DNA from: Escallonia rubra | Lineage: Eukaryota > Streptophyta > Magnoliopsida > Escalloniales > Escalloniaceae | Assembly (NCBI GenBank): GCA_033065855.1 | Contig: JAVXUO010001887.1 | Location: 1-64,000 of the forward strand | Direction of reading: 5' to 3' | DNA: 64,000 nt | Shown here: one piece after another, positions 20,802 to 32,700 of the stretch | Position numbering within the stretch: the stretch's first letter is position 1 | Layout: each line of letters begins with the position of its first letter | Position numbers and translations under genes: made by a program | The notes under the pieces: generated by a model | Told to the model about the DNA's origin: nothing | Database searches by the model: none | Seen by the model: only the letters and a program-made list of their open reading frames with translations

Positions 20802-23800
20802 ATGAAAGCTAACAAGGATTCCAAGTGGTTTTTGCTCTGCATGATTTTGATCTTTGGTGTTGAGTTGATAGAATGCAGTGTCACCTATGACAAGAAGGCT
20901 CTCATCATCAATGGACAAAGAAGAATTCTTTTCTCTGGCTCCATAAATTACCAAGAAGCACCCCAGAAGTACTTAATTTTTTTTTTTATCTCTTCCAACA
21001 TTTTATTCCAAGAAAATCTGTCTTGTCAATATCATAAGTGGGTAAAATGCAGATGTGGGGAGATCTTATACAGAAGGCCAAAGACGGAGGTTTGGATGTT
21101 ATAGACACCTATGTGTTTTGGAATGTTCATGAACCTTTGCCTGGGAATGTAATTTGCTTTCTTCTCCGTTACTAATACCCCATTTCCTCTGTTTGCTTAA
21201 TTTTTTGTTCTTTTTGTTTACAATGAACTAATGTGCTTATGTTTCCGGGTTATAGTATAATTTTGAAGGAAGATATGATTTGGTTCGGTTCGTCAAGATG
21301 GTACAAAAAGCAAGGCTATATTTGCATCTTCGCATTGGGCCTTTTATTTGTGCAGAGTGGAACTTTGGGTAGTAACTTCTTGTGCTTTCCAATTCATAGA
21401 GCTTGATTGTAGTAGGGTTATGCTCTTGTTCTTCTCTTCCTATTCGTTTTGTTTATGTGTTTGAATCCTTTTTGTTATAAGGGGGTTTCCTGTTTGGTTG
21501 AAGTATGTTCCAGGCATCAGCTTCAGAACAGATAATGAGCCCTTTAAGGTCTCTCTCTCTCTCTCTCAACAACAATAATTGGCACGAAAGTGGAGATAAT
21601 TAATAAGAACTGCATAGTGTTCAATATCTTTTGAGCAGTGGGATATCTAACAGCAACAACTTTCTTTTTCTAAATTCTTGGCATTTACAGATGGCAATGC
21701 AAAGTTTCACCCAGAAAATTGTCCAGATGATGAAGGATGAGAAGTTGTTCGAGTCACAAGGTGGTCCAATCATACTCTCTCAGGCATGTTTTGAAGGTCT
21801 TCCATTATGTTGCGTCATTGCCACTTTTTTTGTGATTTCAAGCATATTAAAGCTTTTCAGCACATTAAATTTCTTGGATTTCTGGAGTTTATGCTTGTGA
21901 AAATTATATGCCTTTTTATACGAAGGGGAAACAACTAGGCGTATATAGGAGTAGAGTACCACTGCATTGTTCTGCTATGTAATGCAAATCTGCCATATAT
22001 GTTGCATGTTTGTGCAGATAGAGAATGAGTATGGATTCGAAAGTAAGAAGTATGGTTCTGCTGGTTATGCATACTTGACTTGGGCTGCCAAAATGGCTGT
22101 TGATTTGGGCACTGGGGTTCCTTGGGTTATGTGCAAGGAAGATGATGCTCCAGATCCAGTGGTTGGTAATCTTGTGCATTACATTGCAAAAAGAACTAGT
22201 AACTAGCCATGCTATGTGTTCTTAGCTGTATCTTAAGTCTTTTTGTTGAATTTCTCTTGTATGTTATACATTCATTCCAATTGGCATATGAAGCTGGTGT
22301 TGCTCACAACTAATTCAGTCTTGCGAAACATTCACATATTGAATGCCCATTACTAATTTTGGCTGTAGATAAACACTTGCAACGGGTTTTACTGTGATTA
22401 CTTTTCTCCGAACAAACCTTACAAGCCTACAATGTGGACCGAGGCTTGGAGCGGCTGGTAAGTCTCAAACGTACCATTACTCTCGCAACTACAATATGCG
22501 GAATATGATATAATTTGGTTGCTTTTCAAAGGTTTGCAGATTTTGGTGGCCCAATTCACCAGCGACCAGTTGAAGATTTGGCCTTTGGAGTTGCCCGATT
22601 TATCCAAAAGGGAGGTTCCCTTGTTAATTACTACATGGTCAGTAAAATAAATGTTTCCACGTTTCAGACAAATGATCGCTTCTTGCAACATGCTACCGTG
22701 GACCTAAAACCTAGTTCCAAACTGATACAATATTGATTGCTTTAGTTTTCTAAGATGTCATTGTTCTTGAGAAAATAGATCTTCAATGATTTATTTGTTT
22801 CTTGACAAACCTTTTTATGGTTATAGTCTCTTTGCGACGACCTTCACTTACACTCAGAGGGTTCCATCAAGGAGCATCGTCGCTTTCAAGTCCAAAACGT
22901 GTAAACTTCAGAGTATAAGTGAAAGAGTTCCTTTATTCAGAGTCTGATCCTTAGCAGATATAGCGGAGAAAATAATATTAAGCCAGGCCGCCCGTTTGCT
23001 GCTTTAATGAGTCAGAATGGTGTCTTCATCTAATTCGACCTCATAAACCACTAATTTGTGAAATCGTTCTATGTAATTATAGTTCAAGAAGTTGAATAGT
23101 TCTGCATTTCAGCAGTCAGACTCATGGTCTTATTTGTCTTCAACAGTATCACGGGGGAACCAACTTTGGAAGAACAGCTGGAGGCCCTTTCATCACGACC
23201 AGCTATGACTACGATGCCCCCATAGATGAATATGGTGAGAAAACTGAGACACACTTCGGTTCCCGAAATGAGACTTAGGTTTCATTTGTTAGATTCCACT
23301 TGAATTTCTCTTTAGTTTCCGTGGAAATTGCAACTAATTGTTTTACAATGCTAAATGGATAGGCCTGATTAGGCAGCCGAAGTATGATCATCTGAAGGAG
23401 CTTCATAGGGTTATTAAATTATGTGAGCAAGCTTTAGTTGCTGCTGATCCTGCTGTTACTTCCTTGGGAACCTATGAACAGGTTTGTTGTCTTATTTGAT
23501 ACTATATATCAGGAGGAAAAGTCTCCCACGCCCCCTGTTAGCAGAGCTGAACATAAGTTATGATGGATGAAATAAAACAGCAGGGGCTGAGGGGAAACAG
23601 ATATGACCCCCATCAGGAAGATAAGATTATAAGAAGAGAACTCCTTAAAAGTCTTGCTAAACAACCCTCCTATAAAAGCATTTGAATGAGCCCATCAGCT
23701 AATATTCTAGTGATAATCAAAGAAATTTTGATTCTTCTGAAGTTGCTTTCAAACTCACGCTTGCACTGGAAAATCAGTTTGCTTCTTTTTGACCGTATTG

Positions 23801-26800
23801 ACTTTTTACAGGCACATGTATTTTCTTCCAACTCTGGTGGATGTGCGGCTTTCCTCTCAAACTACCATTTTGACTCAGCTGCTAGGGTTACATTTCGAAA
23901 TATGCAGTATAAGCTGCCACCTTGGTCCATCAGTGTTCTTCCTGATTGCAAAAATGCTGTGTTCAACACTGCCCAGGTAAGGAAAGCAGGGAAAAGCTTA
24001 TGCTAAAGGCTGAATTAGGTTCTGTAAAAAATGTGTTCATATATCCTTTATGCATGCTTTTTGTGGCTGTCCAAGCAATTGTGGATATAGTAACTTAAAT
24101 TCAATAACTTTTAGTTTCTCTTTTTACTTATTAAATTTTGTTGTAACTTGGTTTTTCATACATGTTAAGACGATAAACTAGTGTCATCTCAGTTGCAGGT
24201 TGGAGTTAAGACATCCCGAGCACAAATGTTGCCGACTAATGCAGCTTTGCACTCATGGGAAACCTTCAATGAAAATATTTATTCTGGTGACGTCGATTCA
24301 AGGATCACATTTGATGGTCTCAGGGAGCAGTTAAACATCACCAGGGATGCCAGTGATTATCTCTGGTACATGACCAAGTAAGAATGAGATTCAGTTGAAA
24401 TACATTTACTTTCAGATTTAGTATATAGTGTATTCTACAATCAGGTTTATCTAAATTGATGAACTTTTCAGTGTTGAGATAAGTTCGTCTGAATCATTTC
24501 TTCGTGAAAGTCGATATCTCACTCTTCGTGTGCAGTCAGCAGGCGATGCTTTGCATGTATTCATCAATGGACGTTTATCAGGTACACCATAGATGATTTT
24601 TCTGTTCTTATAAGAGTAAAATTTCCACAATTATGCCTTACAAACTCTGACATGTTGAGAAGCTTGTTAAAAGACCACGCTGTTGTATTCCAATTACAGG
24701 GTCGGCCTTTGGGACACGGAGAAGCAGAAGATTCAACTTTAGAGGAAATGTCAATCTGCATTCTGGAATGAACAGAATATCTCTACTCAGTATAGCTGTT
24801 GGTCTGCCAGTTAGTTCTTTAACCAACACCCTCGTATAAGGTTTAAGAGTGCAACGTAACTCGCATTGATTCACTAGCACCCAGTTTGCCGCTTCCATAA
24901 ACACTGAGCACGGAAATAGGACTCCACGGTTCTGCTAGCATAAGAAACTGAAAACGAGTTTAAAGTGTCAAATTAATTCTTGGACAAAAATGTATTTAAT
25001 AAGCATTTTACTTAACATATTATGACTCAAAACAAAAAGACTACTTTCTATTAGTTTCTGATACATTTTCTGAAATTTGGTATCAGTCCACCGACAAATG
25101 TTAATGTTTATGTTGAGAGTGATGCTTCAACAGCAATGACTAGTCCACGATGATATCATAGCTTTGGTATTAGGATGCTGCGATCGCCATCTACTTTTCA
25201 TCCCACATCCCCTTTGTCCATTTTTGCTACCGACTTCTACATTCTGTCTTTGATCTCTAAGTACATTTGGTTTTAGAGGATATTCTGTTGTCTGTCCACT
25301 TGCATAGTTTTGATATCCTTTGTTCTGTCCTTGTTTGTCTATTTTCTCTGTTTGTATGCATGCCTCTCCAAGTGCAAGCGAGGTTGCATGCGTGAGACAC
25401 GATGTGAGAGGCCGATATCCACCATCTGTCTCCATGTGTAGAACTGACAAACAGAACAAACTGGGGCACTAAATGCAGATGGAGAGACTTGAACCCTTAG
25501 ACCTCTTAAAACCAAAGCTTCGGTTTCGTGTTAAGACTACAGCTTTGGTCCCTAAGTCTCAGCTCACAAGGATTTTCTTTTCTCCACCAGTTTAGCTGAC
25601 AAGGATGCTGAGCTCTTTTTCTTGCTGTCTTTTACTGGTTTACCGACCTTTTCCTTTATCTTACTGTTTCTTGTGGTTGAAGAACAATGGGGCACATTTT
25701 GAGACGTGGAACGCAGGAATCTTGGGACCTGTTGTTCTATATGGGCTAGACAATGGGAAGAGGGACTTGTCGTGGCAGAAATGGTCATACCAGGTCAGTA
25801 AGTGTCACTTCTGTCTGTCTTAGTATTCGCTGCTTGCTTGATGAACCTTTTATCTAGACTCTTTTCTACAGGTTGGGCTCAAGGGAGAAGCCATGAATCT
25901 GGAGTCTCCAAGTAGAACTTCGTCGGTTGATTGGATGGGAGGGTCATCCTTGGTCACAAACAAACAACAGCCACTCACGTGGTACAAGGTATGGGCACTT
26001 TAAGCTTAAGCTTTTATAGATGATAAGGGATTTGTCATGAATGTGGTTGGACGATTTCTGGGACTTTCTGATAGCAAGAACACGGAAATTATCTTAATGG
26101 TTGTCTAACTGTAGTTGAAGGCTAATCTTGGATTTGCTGAGCTCAAAACTCGTAAGAAACAATCTCAAGATATATAAAGTCTCAAGATATATTGCTTCGT
26201 TTGACAAAACTTCTTTTTTTGGTTTTCAGTTTTTAAAGAGCAGTTAATTTTTTTTTTATTTTATAAAAACAATTGGGTGTTTGATAACCCCCTTTTTTTT
26301 GAGTTTTTTTTTTTTTTTGGTAATCCTTTTTATTTTGACTTTTTTTTTGTGGTGGTTTGTAGTGGCGGTGGTGGGGCATAACGGTGGTCGACGGTGGTCG
26401 CCGGCGGTGGTGACCGGAGGTGGATGTCGGTGGTAGCTGCCGGTGGCAACCGGAGCTGGCTGCCGCCCTGTGGTGGTTGCCGGCGGCCGGAGGTGGTTGT
26501 CGAGCGACGGTGGGTGCGTTGTGGTGGAGGTCTAAAAAAAGAGTTTTTTCCTTTTTTTCCTCTACAATTTAAAAAGTGATTTTTTAAATTGAAAAAAAAA
26601 TGGTTACCAAACACACTTTTTTTTTCTAATTTTCAAAACTGAAAAAAAAGAGCGTCAAACGTGGCCGTGCTCGAGAGTTTATTACATTGCTTACGCGCAC
26701 ATTCATGGTTTCTTCAAATACAAGTTTAGCAAGCTGGTATTCGATAAATTGGACTCCTACTAAGGGATTACTTTGAAGAAATTCACTGCCTGGGCATTTG

Positions 26801-27514
26801 GAAATTACTTGGAAGAAATTTTTCCAAATAATATGTACTTAAATCCTCCGAACGTATAATTTGATCAAAAGAAGGAAAGAGAAGTGAAGATAGAACTTCT
26901 TTCTTTTTGGAACTTAATAGAAAGAATAAAACTAGCTATTAAGGGGAATTTCCAAGGATATTAACTATGTATACTTGTTCGGCTTATTTGACAGTAGGCT
27001 GTCCAAATTTCGCAGATTGTTGTTCAGAATAAGCAAACTTAATGCAACCTCGGTCATAGAAAGTTCTACTCGCTAATGCTTTGTTCTTTATGCAATTGCA
27101 GGCATATTTTGATTCACCAATGGGTTATGAGCCCTTGGCTTTAGATATGAATAGTATGGGAAAGGGTCAAGTATGGATCAATGGGCAGAGCCTAGGAAGA
27201 TATTGGACAGCTTATGCAAAGGGTAATTGCAGTAGCTGCATTTATTCTGGGACTTACCGGCCTACTACCAAGTGCCAATTTGGCTGTGGCCAACCAACTC
27301 AACGATGGTAAGCCTGTTGATGATGAAAGAATTAAGTTCAAACATGTCATACTATACGTAAGCGTGCTAAGCGTTTCCAAATGATGGGCGCCACAGGTAC
27401 CACGCTCCTCGATCTTGGCTGAAGCCAACCCACAATCTCTTGGTAGTATTCGAGGAAATCGGTGGGGATGCAACTCGGATTTCTATTGTGAAAAGATCAG
27501 TCAGCAGGGTATAG
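20802..27514 (+). CDS. BGAL: Beta-galactosidase (GH35), with apparent exon-1 frameshift
   Basis: Eighteen exons: 20802-20968, 21053-21148, 21256-21368, 21482-21548, 21691-21783, 22018-22161, 22369-22457, 22532-22637, 23147-23234, 23363-23481, 23812-23976, 24199-24377, 24472-24581, 24700-24809, 25683-25793, 25872-25988, 27102-27307, 27397-27514. Exon 1 gives a signal peptide and [20 protein letters not shown]. It is 167 nt where 168 is needed: next to SINYQ the family motif SIHYPRS is lost through a missing C near 20950-20952, and His has become Asn. Exons 2-18 are clean and in phase. They carry the acid/base Glu in CAEWNFGG, the signature [14 protein letters not shown], the nucleophile Glu in MWTEAWSGW, and the C-terminal jelly-roll regions. 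With the frame kept it would be about 732 aa, without the lectin domain. The family trims galactose from cell-wall polymers in the apoplast. As written, the product would stop at 21104; either a young pseudogene or a base error. Confidence 0.88.
26194..26666. mobile_element. PIF/Harbinger-like MITE, copy D, in beta-galactosidase intron 16
   Basis: About 470 bp with ends TTCGTTTGACA and, from the right, GGCCACGTTTGACG. It has the same plan as copies A-C: CAGTTTTTAAAGAGCAGTTA arm, GTGGTGGTTTGTAGTGGCGG core with GCCGGCGG, then a poly-A arm with ATGGTTACCAAACAC. It fills much of the 1.1-kb intron 25989-27101. Confidence 0.6.
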
Positions 27515-28427
27515 TGATGAAAGATATAAACTTGATACTTGTTGCAGCAGGTTATACTAATCAAGAGGAATGAAATCATAGTACAATAAATTGATGGTTT
27601 CTTTACATGAATTCGTATTGTACAGTTGGCTTAAGTAACAAATCTTTGGAAAGCTAAAATTGTCCATCAGCCATTTTTTAAACTCTCTTGCTGGGATCTT
27701 CAGTGAGAACCTGTTCACAGTGGTAAGATTCTCACTTACAGAAGTAGAACAAGAATGTAGGATTTCTCTATCTGAGCAACTTCTTTACACATTTATGTCC
27801 ACATATTTCCTTAATCTGATAATGGGTATTTCTAAAAAATACTATTGTTTTAACCCAGCATGTCATAATGAACAGGCCCTGTATCATCATCAAGACGACT
27901 TTTCCCTAGGATTAGCACACAACCTTTAGAATTGACTACTTGTTGGGGGGCTTCAAGTCTACACTTTCCTTTCCTTTCCTTTTTCTTAAGGGAAGGATGG
28001 GAGGTGTCTACAGTGAATATATATGGGTATAATGTTCAGTTTTCTTCTGGACACTTTATTGTAGGGTAGGGGCAAAAGGGGTTGAAAGGGTATGTGGTTC
28101 CTATTGTTTTCACCCAAGCGCTTGGCCTAAAGGTATAGTTGAAATTAAAGAAACCAAGGGCCAGAAACTCACTTGCCCCCATAAAAGAACATCTTTATCA
28201 AGTGACAAGTGCCAACGACTCACAATACCTACCTTAGCAGAAACAAGTAGAGGAATCCACAATCTTCTTTCTGAAATGTCTTTCAGAGAACAGAAAGATG
28301 TCAGAAGGTCTCTCTTGTCTGGGCCCAGGTGACAGCTTTCTAATTTTGTATTATGCTAATAAGCCAACTTGCTTATACTTAACCATATTTAGCACATCAT
28401 TAGGCCTTCAGAAATCCATTTATTAGA
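27515..28427. other. 3' flank of the beta-galactosidase gene
   Basis: No coding exon is recognised. The forward open frame over 27660-27929 has no identifiable domain. The region is moderately AT-rich with a short CTTTC repeat near 27965-27985. Confidence 0.35.
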
Positions 28428-28436
28428 TAAGAAAGA

Positions 28437-28793
28437 GAGTTTTTTCCCCAATTAATACACATTTAATACTTAATTACCAATATACATCATTTTAAAACTT
28501 ATTTACCCGCATACCACACTTTTAGAAATCGCTGTTTGAAACCACGTTTTCAAGGTAGAAATTCAAACAGCGATTTCTACCTTGAAAACTACCTTGAAAA
28601 CGTGGTTTCAAATATCGATTTCTACTTTAATGTAAAAATCAAGTAGAAATCGTTGTTTCAAACAACGATTTCTACCTTGAAATCGTGGTTTCAAATAGCG
28701 ATTTCCAAAAGTGTGGTATGTGGATAAATAAGTTTCAAAATGGTGTATATTGGTAATTAAGTATTAAATGTGTATTAATTGTGGAAAAAACTC
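28437..28793. mobile_element. MULE-type MITE with perfect 9-bp target duplication
   Basis: A 357-bp element with outer ends GAGTTTTTTCC and GGAAAAAACTC, flanked by identical TAAGAAAGA (28428-28436 and 28794-28802). The terminal inverted repeats run for at least 120 bp at high identity (ATTAATACACATTTAATACT, ATTACCAATATACA, CATACCACACTTTT). The centre (about 28525-28700) is made of alternating copies of AAATCGCTGTTTGAAA and its complement with CTACCTTGAAA spacers, so the whole element can fold into a long hairpin. A 9-bp duplication is diagnostic of Mutator-like elements. Confidence 0.85.
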
Positions 28794-28802
28794 TAAGAAA
28801 GA

Positions 28803-29732
28803 AGCTTGATGATCTTTGTTAAAGTAATCTTGCTTATTATCATGCATAATATAATCTGTAAAGATGGTACTAACTGCTAAGGTTTTGACAATACAATGAA
28901 CAACCTACCTGTCAGAGATGCATGTGAAGCACTGTTCTTAAATTGCAACCTTGCACTCATGTGGGGAAGTATGTCTTAGGATACCACGGACGCGTTCAAA
29001 AGCAAACAATGGACTTCAACAGATATCTAACGCAACCACACAGTCGAAGCTAATTATTCTGGGTACATAAAAACAATATTACCAGTAGCGCCAAGAAGAA
29101 ATAAATAGCGATATTGTTAGAAGAAATTCCATATGATTTTTAACGACAACTCCTTAAAGTTCTTAGTTGTACTAAATTGTGGACGAGAGTTGAAACAGGT
29201 ATAGGTGTGAGTTTGAGGACGAAGTGAAAGATGGTGTAAAGTTTGGTAGTTTCGTTCCGAGAGAATAGTGTCGAAGTATCGATGATTTTGTCGCTATAAA
29301 TACTGAAAAAAAGGTTGTTATCTTGCTTTTCATTTAGAAATTTCGGTTTATTTCGTTCCCAATTCTAGATTTCAATTCTCGTTGAGAAAAAGAAAAAACA
29401 TAGAAGATGATAAAAACTCCGTTATGAAAGTTCAAGCAAACGCGCGATCAAAATTGTTATAATGCTTAGGATGAAATTAAGCGATTAAGCACAAGCAACA
29501 TATGTGAGACTACAAGTGATTCAGAGTGCGAGATTAGACGCGAAGGGGCGTCACCAAAATGGAAGAATCCTTCTTAACGATGATGAAGCGCTGACTCAAC
29601 ACCTAAATTAATATGTCGCTAAACACAGAATTGAGATCAAGAGAATACTAAAAGACCACCATCGCCCTTTTTCGCTTCCTATTCTGTCTGGATTGTCCTG
29701 TGCATGTCTTTTGTGTAGTCTCCGTTTAGTCC
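28803..29732. other. Upstream region of the SHL gene
   Basis: No coding exon seen. This stretch should contain the SHL promoter. I did not find a confident TATA box close to the start codon. Confidence 0.35.
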
Positions 29733-32700
29733 ATGGCGAAAGCCAAGGCGCCGAGACGAACCCTAGACTCGTACACCGTCAAAGGCATCAACAAAACCGT
29801 AAAAGGTAAAACTCTCCCTCTCAATTTTCCCGCACTTTCCCTTCAATTTTCCCCTCAATTCTCTAACATTTTCCGCCTGTCGGAACGCTCCAGCCGGCGA
29901 TTGCGTGTTGATGAGGCCGTCGGACTCGTCGAAGCCGTCTTACATAGCGAAACTGGAAAAAATCGATTCCGACAGCCGGGGCGCCAACGTGAGGGTGCAC
30001 GTGCGGTGGTACTACCGGCCGGAGGAATCGATCGGCGGGCGGCGGCAGTTTCACGGCTCCAAGGAGGTGTTCCTGTCCGATCACCACGACGTGCAGAGCG
30101 CCGACACGATCGAAGGCAAGTGCACCGTGCACACCTTCAAGAGCTACACCAAGCTCGACGCCGTGGGAAACGACGACTTCTTCTGTCGTTTCGAGTACAA
30201 CTCGTCCACCGGAGCCTTCGTTCCCGATCGAGTTGCAGTGTACGTCGTCTTTTCGCTTCGCCTTCATACCTCGGTTCTGTTAACTGTATGTTTTAAGCGA
30301 ATGTGAAGCCTAAGATATGTCAATTAACCTAAGAGTTTGAGCTTTGCGAATTTTATGCACTTGAATTGAAATTAAATGAAGTGAAAGTGGTGGAATTTGA
30401 GTTTAAAGGTATCACTTTCTCTGGTTTGTTGTTTGATGTTATGGCTTTTGTTAACATGGCAGGTACTGTAAATGTGAGATGCCTTACAATCCTGATGACC
30501 TGATGGTTCAGTGTGAAGGCTGCACTGATTGGTACGTTGGATGCTCTAACAACATCACTTCAGTTTATCTGTATTCCATCTCTTATTTGCTGGGGGCTTG
30601 AAACACAGAGAGGATTGGTATATGGTACCTATTATTGCTTAATGGTAGCATGAGAAATGTGAAAATATGTGGCTGTTAACTTTTAGCAACGTAAACCAGC
30701 TGTATCTACTCGAAATATTGAGATACCCTCTGTGTGCGTGTGCGCGTCCGATGATGCTGAATTTCATTGAGCCATAACGTTCAGTAATGTAGAGGAAGGA
30801 TGCTCAATTGCTTACAGGCGGCTTAGCTTAGTTAATTTGGGAGGAGCTAGTTGCTGGATGTTCTGAGATCTGGACAGAAATTAATTATGGTGCTTAGATG
30901 TCAAATTTAAGGCCACAGGGGAGTAAGAGAGAGGTATATGATGCATGACAGGATCTTAGCAAGGGAATCAGGCTGTCCAGCAAGTGAAGATATGGTGGTC
31001 TAGGGTTTAGGTTGCGCTATGGGCTTGATCATTATGATTAGGGCTTAATGATACCAAGTATAGTGGCATGAAGTGAAAAGATTTGGTTGGTGAAGATGAA
31101 GAACTGAGGAGAATTGCCTAGAATGTTTTGGAACCATCCCTTTTGGTACACGATGTTGAAGATGAAGAATTTAGGAGAATCGCCTAGAACTTTTTCAAAC
31201 CACCTCACTGTGTGAATTTACATCGTACATCAATAATCCACTCCTATTGAATATACTTTGCCTATCATAACAGTGTCTCTGTTCACCTCTTCAAATTAAG
31301 ACGAAACTGAACTTACGCTGTCTATATCTTCGTTGTCCACAAACTTCTTTGAAATTGAGCAAGCTCAAGGACTTGAAACTTTGTCTGAATCTACCAGATT
31401 ATTCAAACTTAGAAACAAAGTCAATAGTTAGCTTGAAATTATAAGTCCGACACAGTTTTTACTCTATGGAAGGAAAAATACTTGGTGAAGATTCTCCAAA
31501 GATAAACTCATCCAGTACTAAAGAAACAACACACCTTCTAAATTAAAGGAAAAGATAACGGCTGATCCTTGGTGTCTAACCATTGAACTCGCACAAGCTT
31601 TTATTACATTTAAGTACTTACTACTTTCTAGGCATGCCTTTCTTTCCAAATCCCCAGCATATAAATTTAGATATCCCAGTATTCAATGAGTAGGACATCC
31701 TCTCCATGGTAGTTCCTTGGCACAACACTGAATGGATTTTTGACAGTCTAGTCACTTTCTTAGCTCAGGTTGTATATTCATCCTCTTCAAACATTTTGTG
31801 GTAGAACTCATATGCTTAATGTTCTGATAGTTGGTGAGACGTTGAACTTGCATCATCAATGTTCCTGTTTACGCCTTATTAAATATGCAATTGCAGATAC
31901 CACCTTGCAATAGTTTAAGGTATTGGAATCTTACCTTGCTTCGTGTGTGGAATAATCGAAAATAAGCTTTTATTAGTTTGCACCTCGGGTTCCAAAGGAG
32001 CCGAGTGAACCCGAATGTTATCTTGTTTGAGCATAAAGAGAAGTTTCAACTTGGTGGGCTTGAGAAACAAGTAATAATAGAGGAAAGGCTAATTGATTGG
32101 GCCTTTTGTCACATTCATGAAGGCTTAAAGGAAAAGCCTTGCGGGGCTCGAGTAGAATCTTCGACTTTCGACCTGTCATAGCTTCTGGCGATGAGATGTT
32201 CTATTAAGATGGCAGTGTGTGAAATGACGCGACATAGATGTCATCAACTCTTAGGTTCTTGAACTTGCTAAATGTGCTTTGTGTAACATATATCCCCACA
32301 GGACTTACTGTTGTTAAATTCAGCTTAACAAATCTATGGGAAGAAAGCAAAAGCATTTTAGCAAATAGCCCACTTATATGTAGCGATCATTGCAAAAATA
32401 CTAGGTAGTTAGCAATCTATTATTTGAGTAGTTACGTCCTTGCAAATTTGTGTGGTAAAAGTTACTGCAAATCACAATTAAATTCTTCTCTTATTCTTTT
32501 TTTTGGTTCTAGCGGACTTTATTATTTACTTTAGAGGGTCAGTTATACTGAAGGAAAAATGTTTTCAGAACTTCTTAATTATTTTGTCCTAAATACTGGT
32601 TACAATTTTTTTAGAAGGGAGAAGTATTAATATGATGTTGAATGTAGGAGCTTGTTTGGTGCTAATTCAGACAGATCTTAATTGCTTTTTTAATGGGGGA

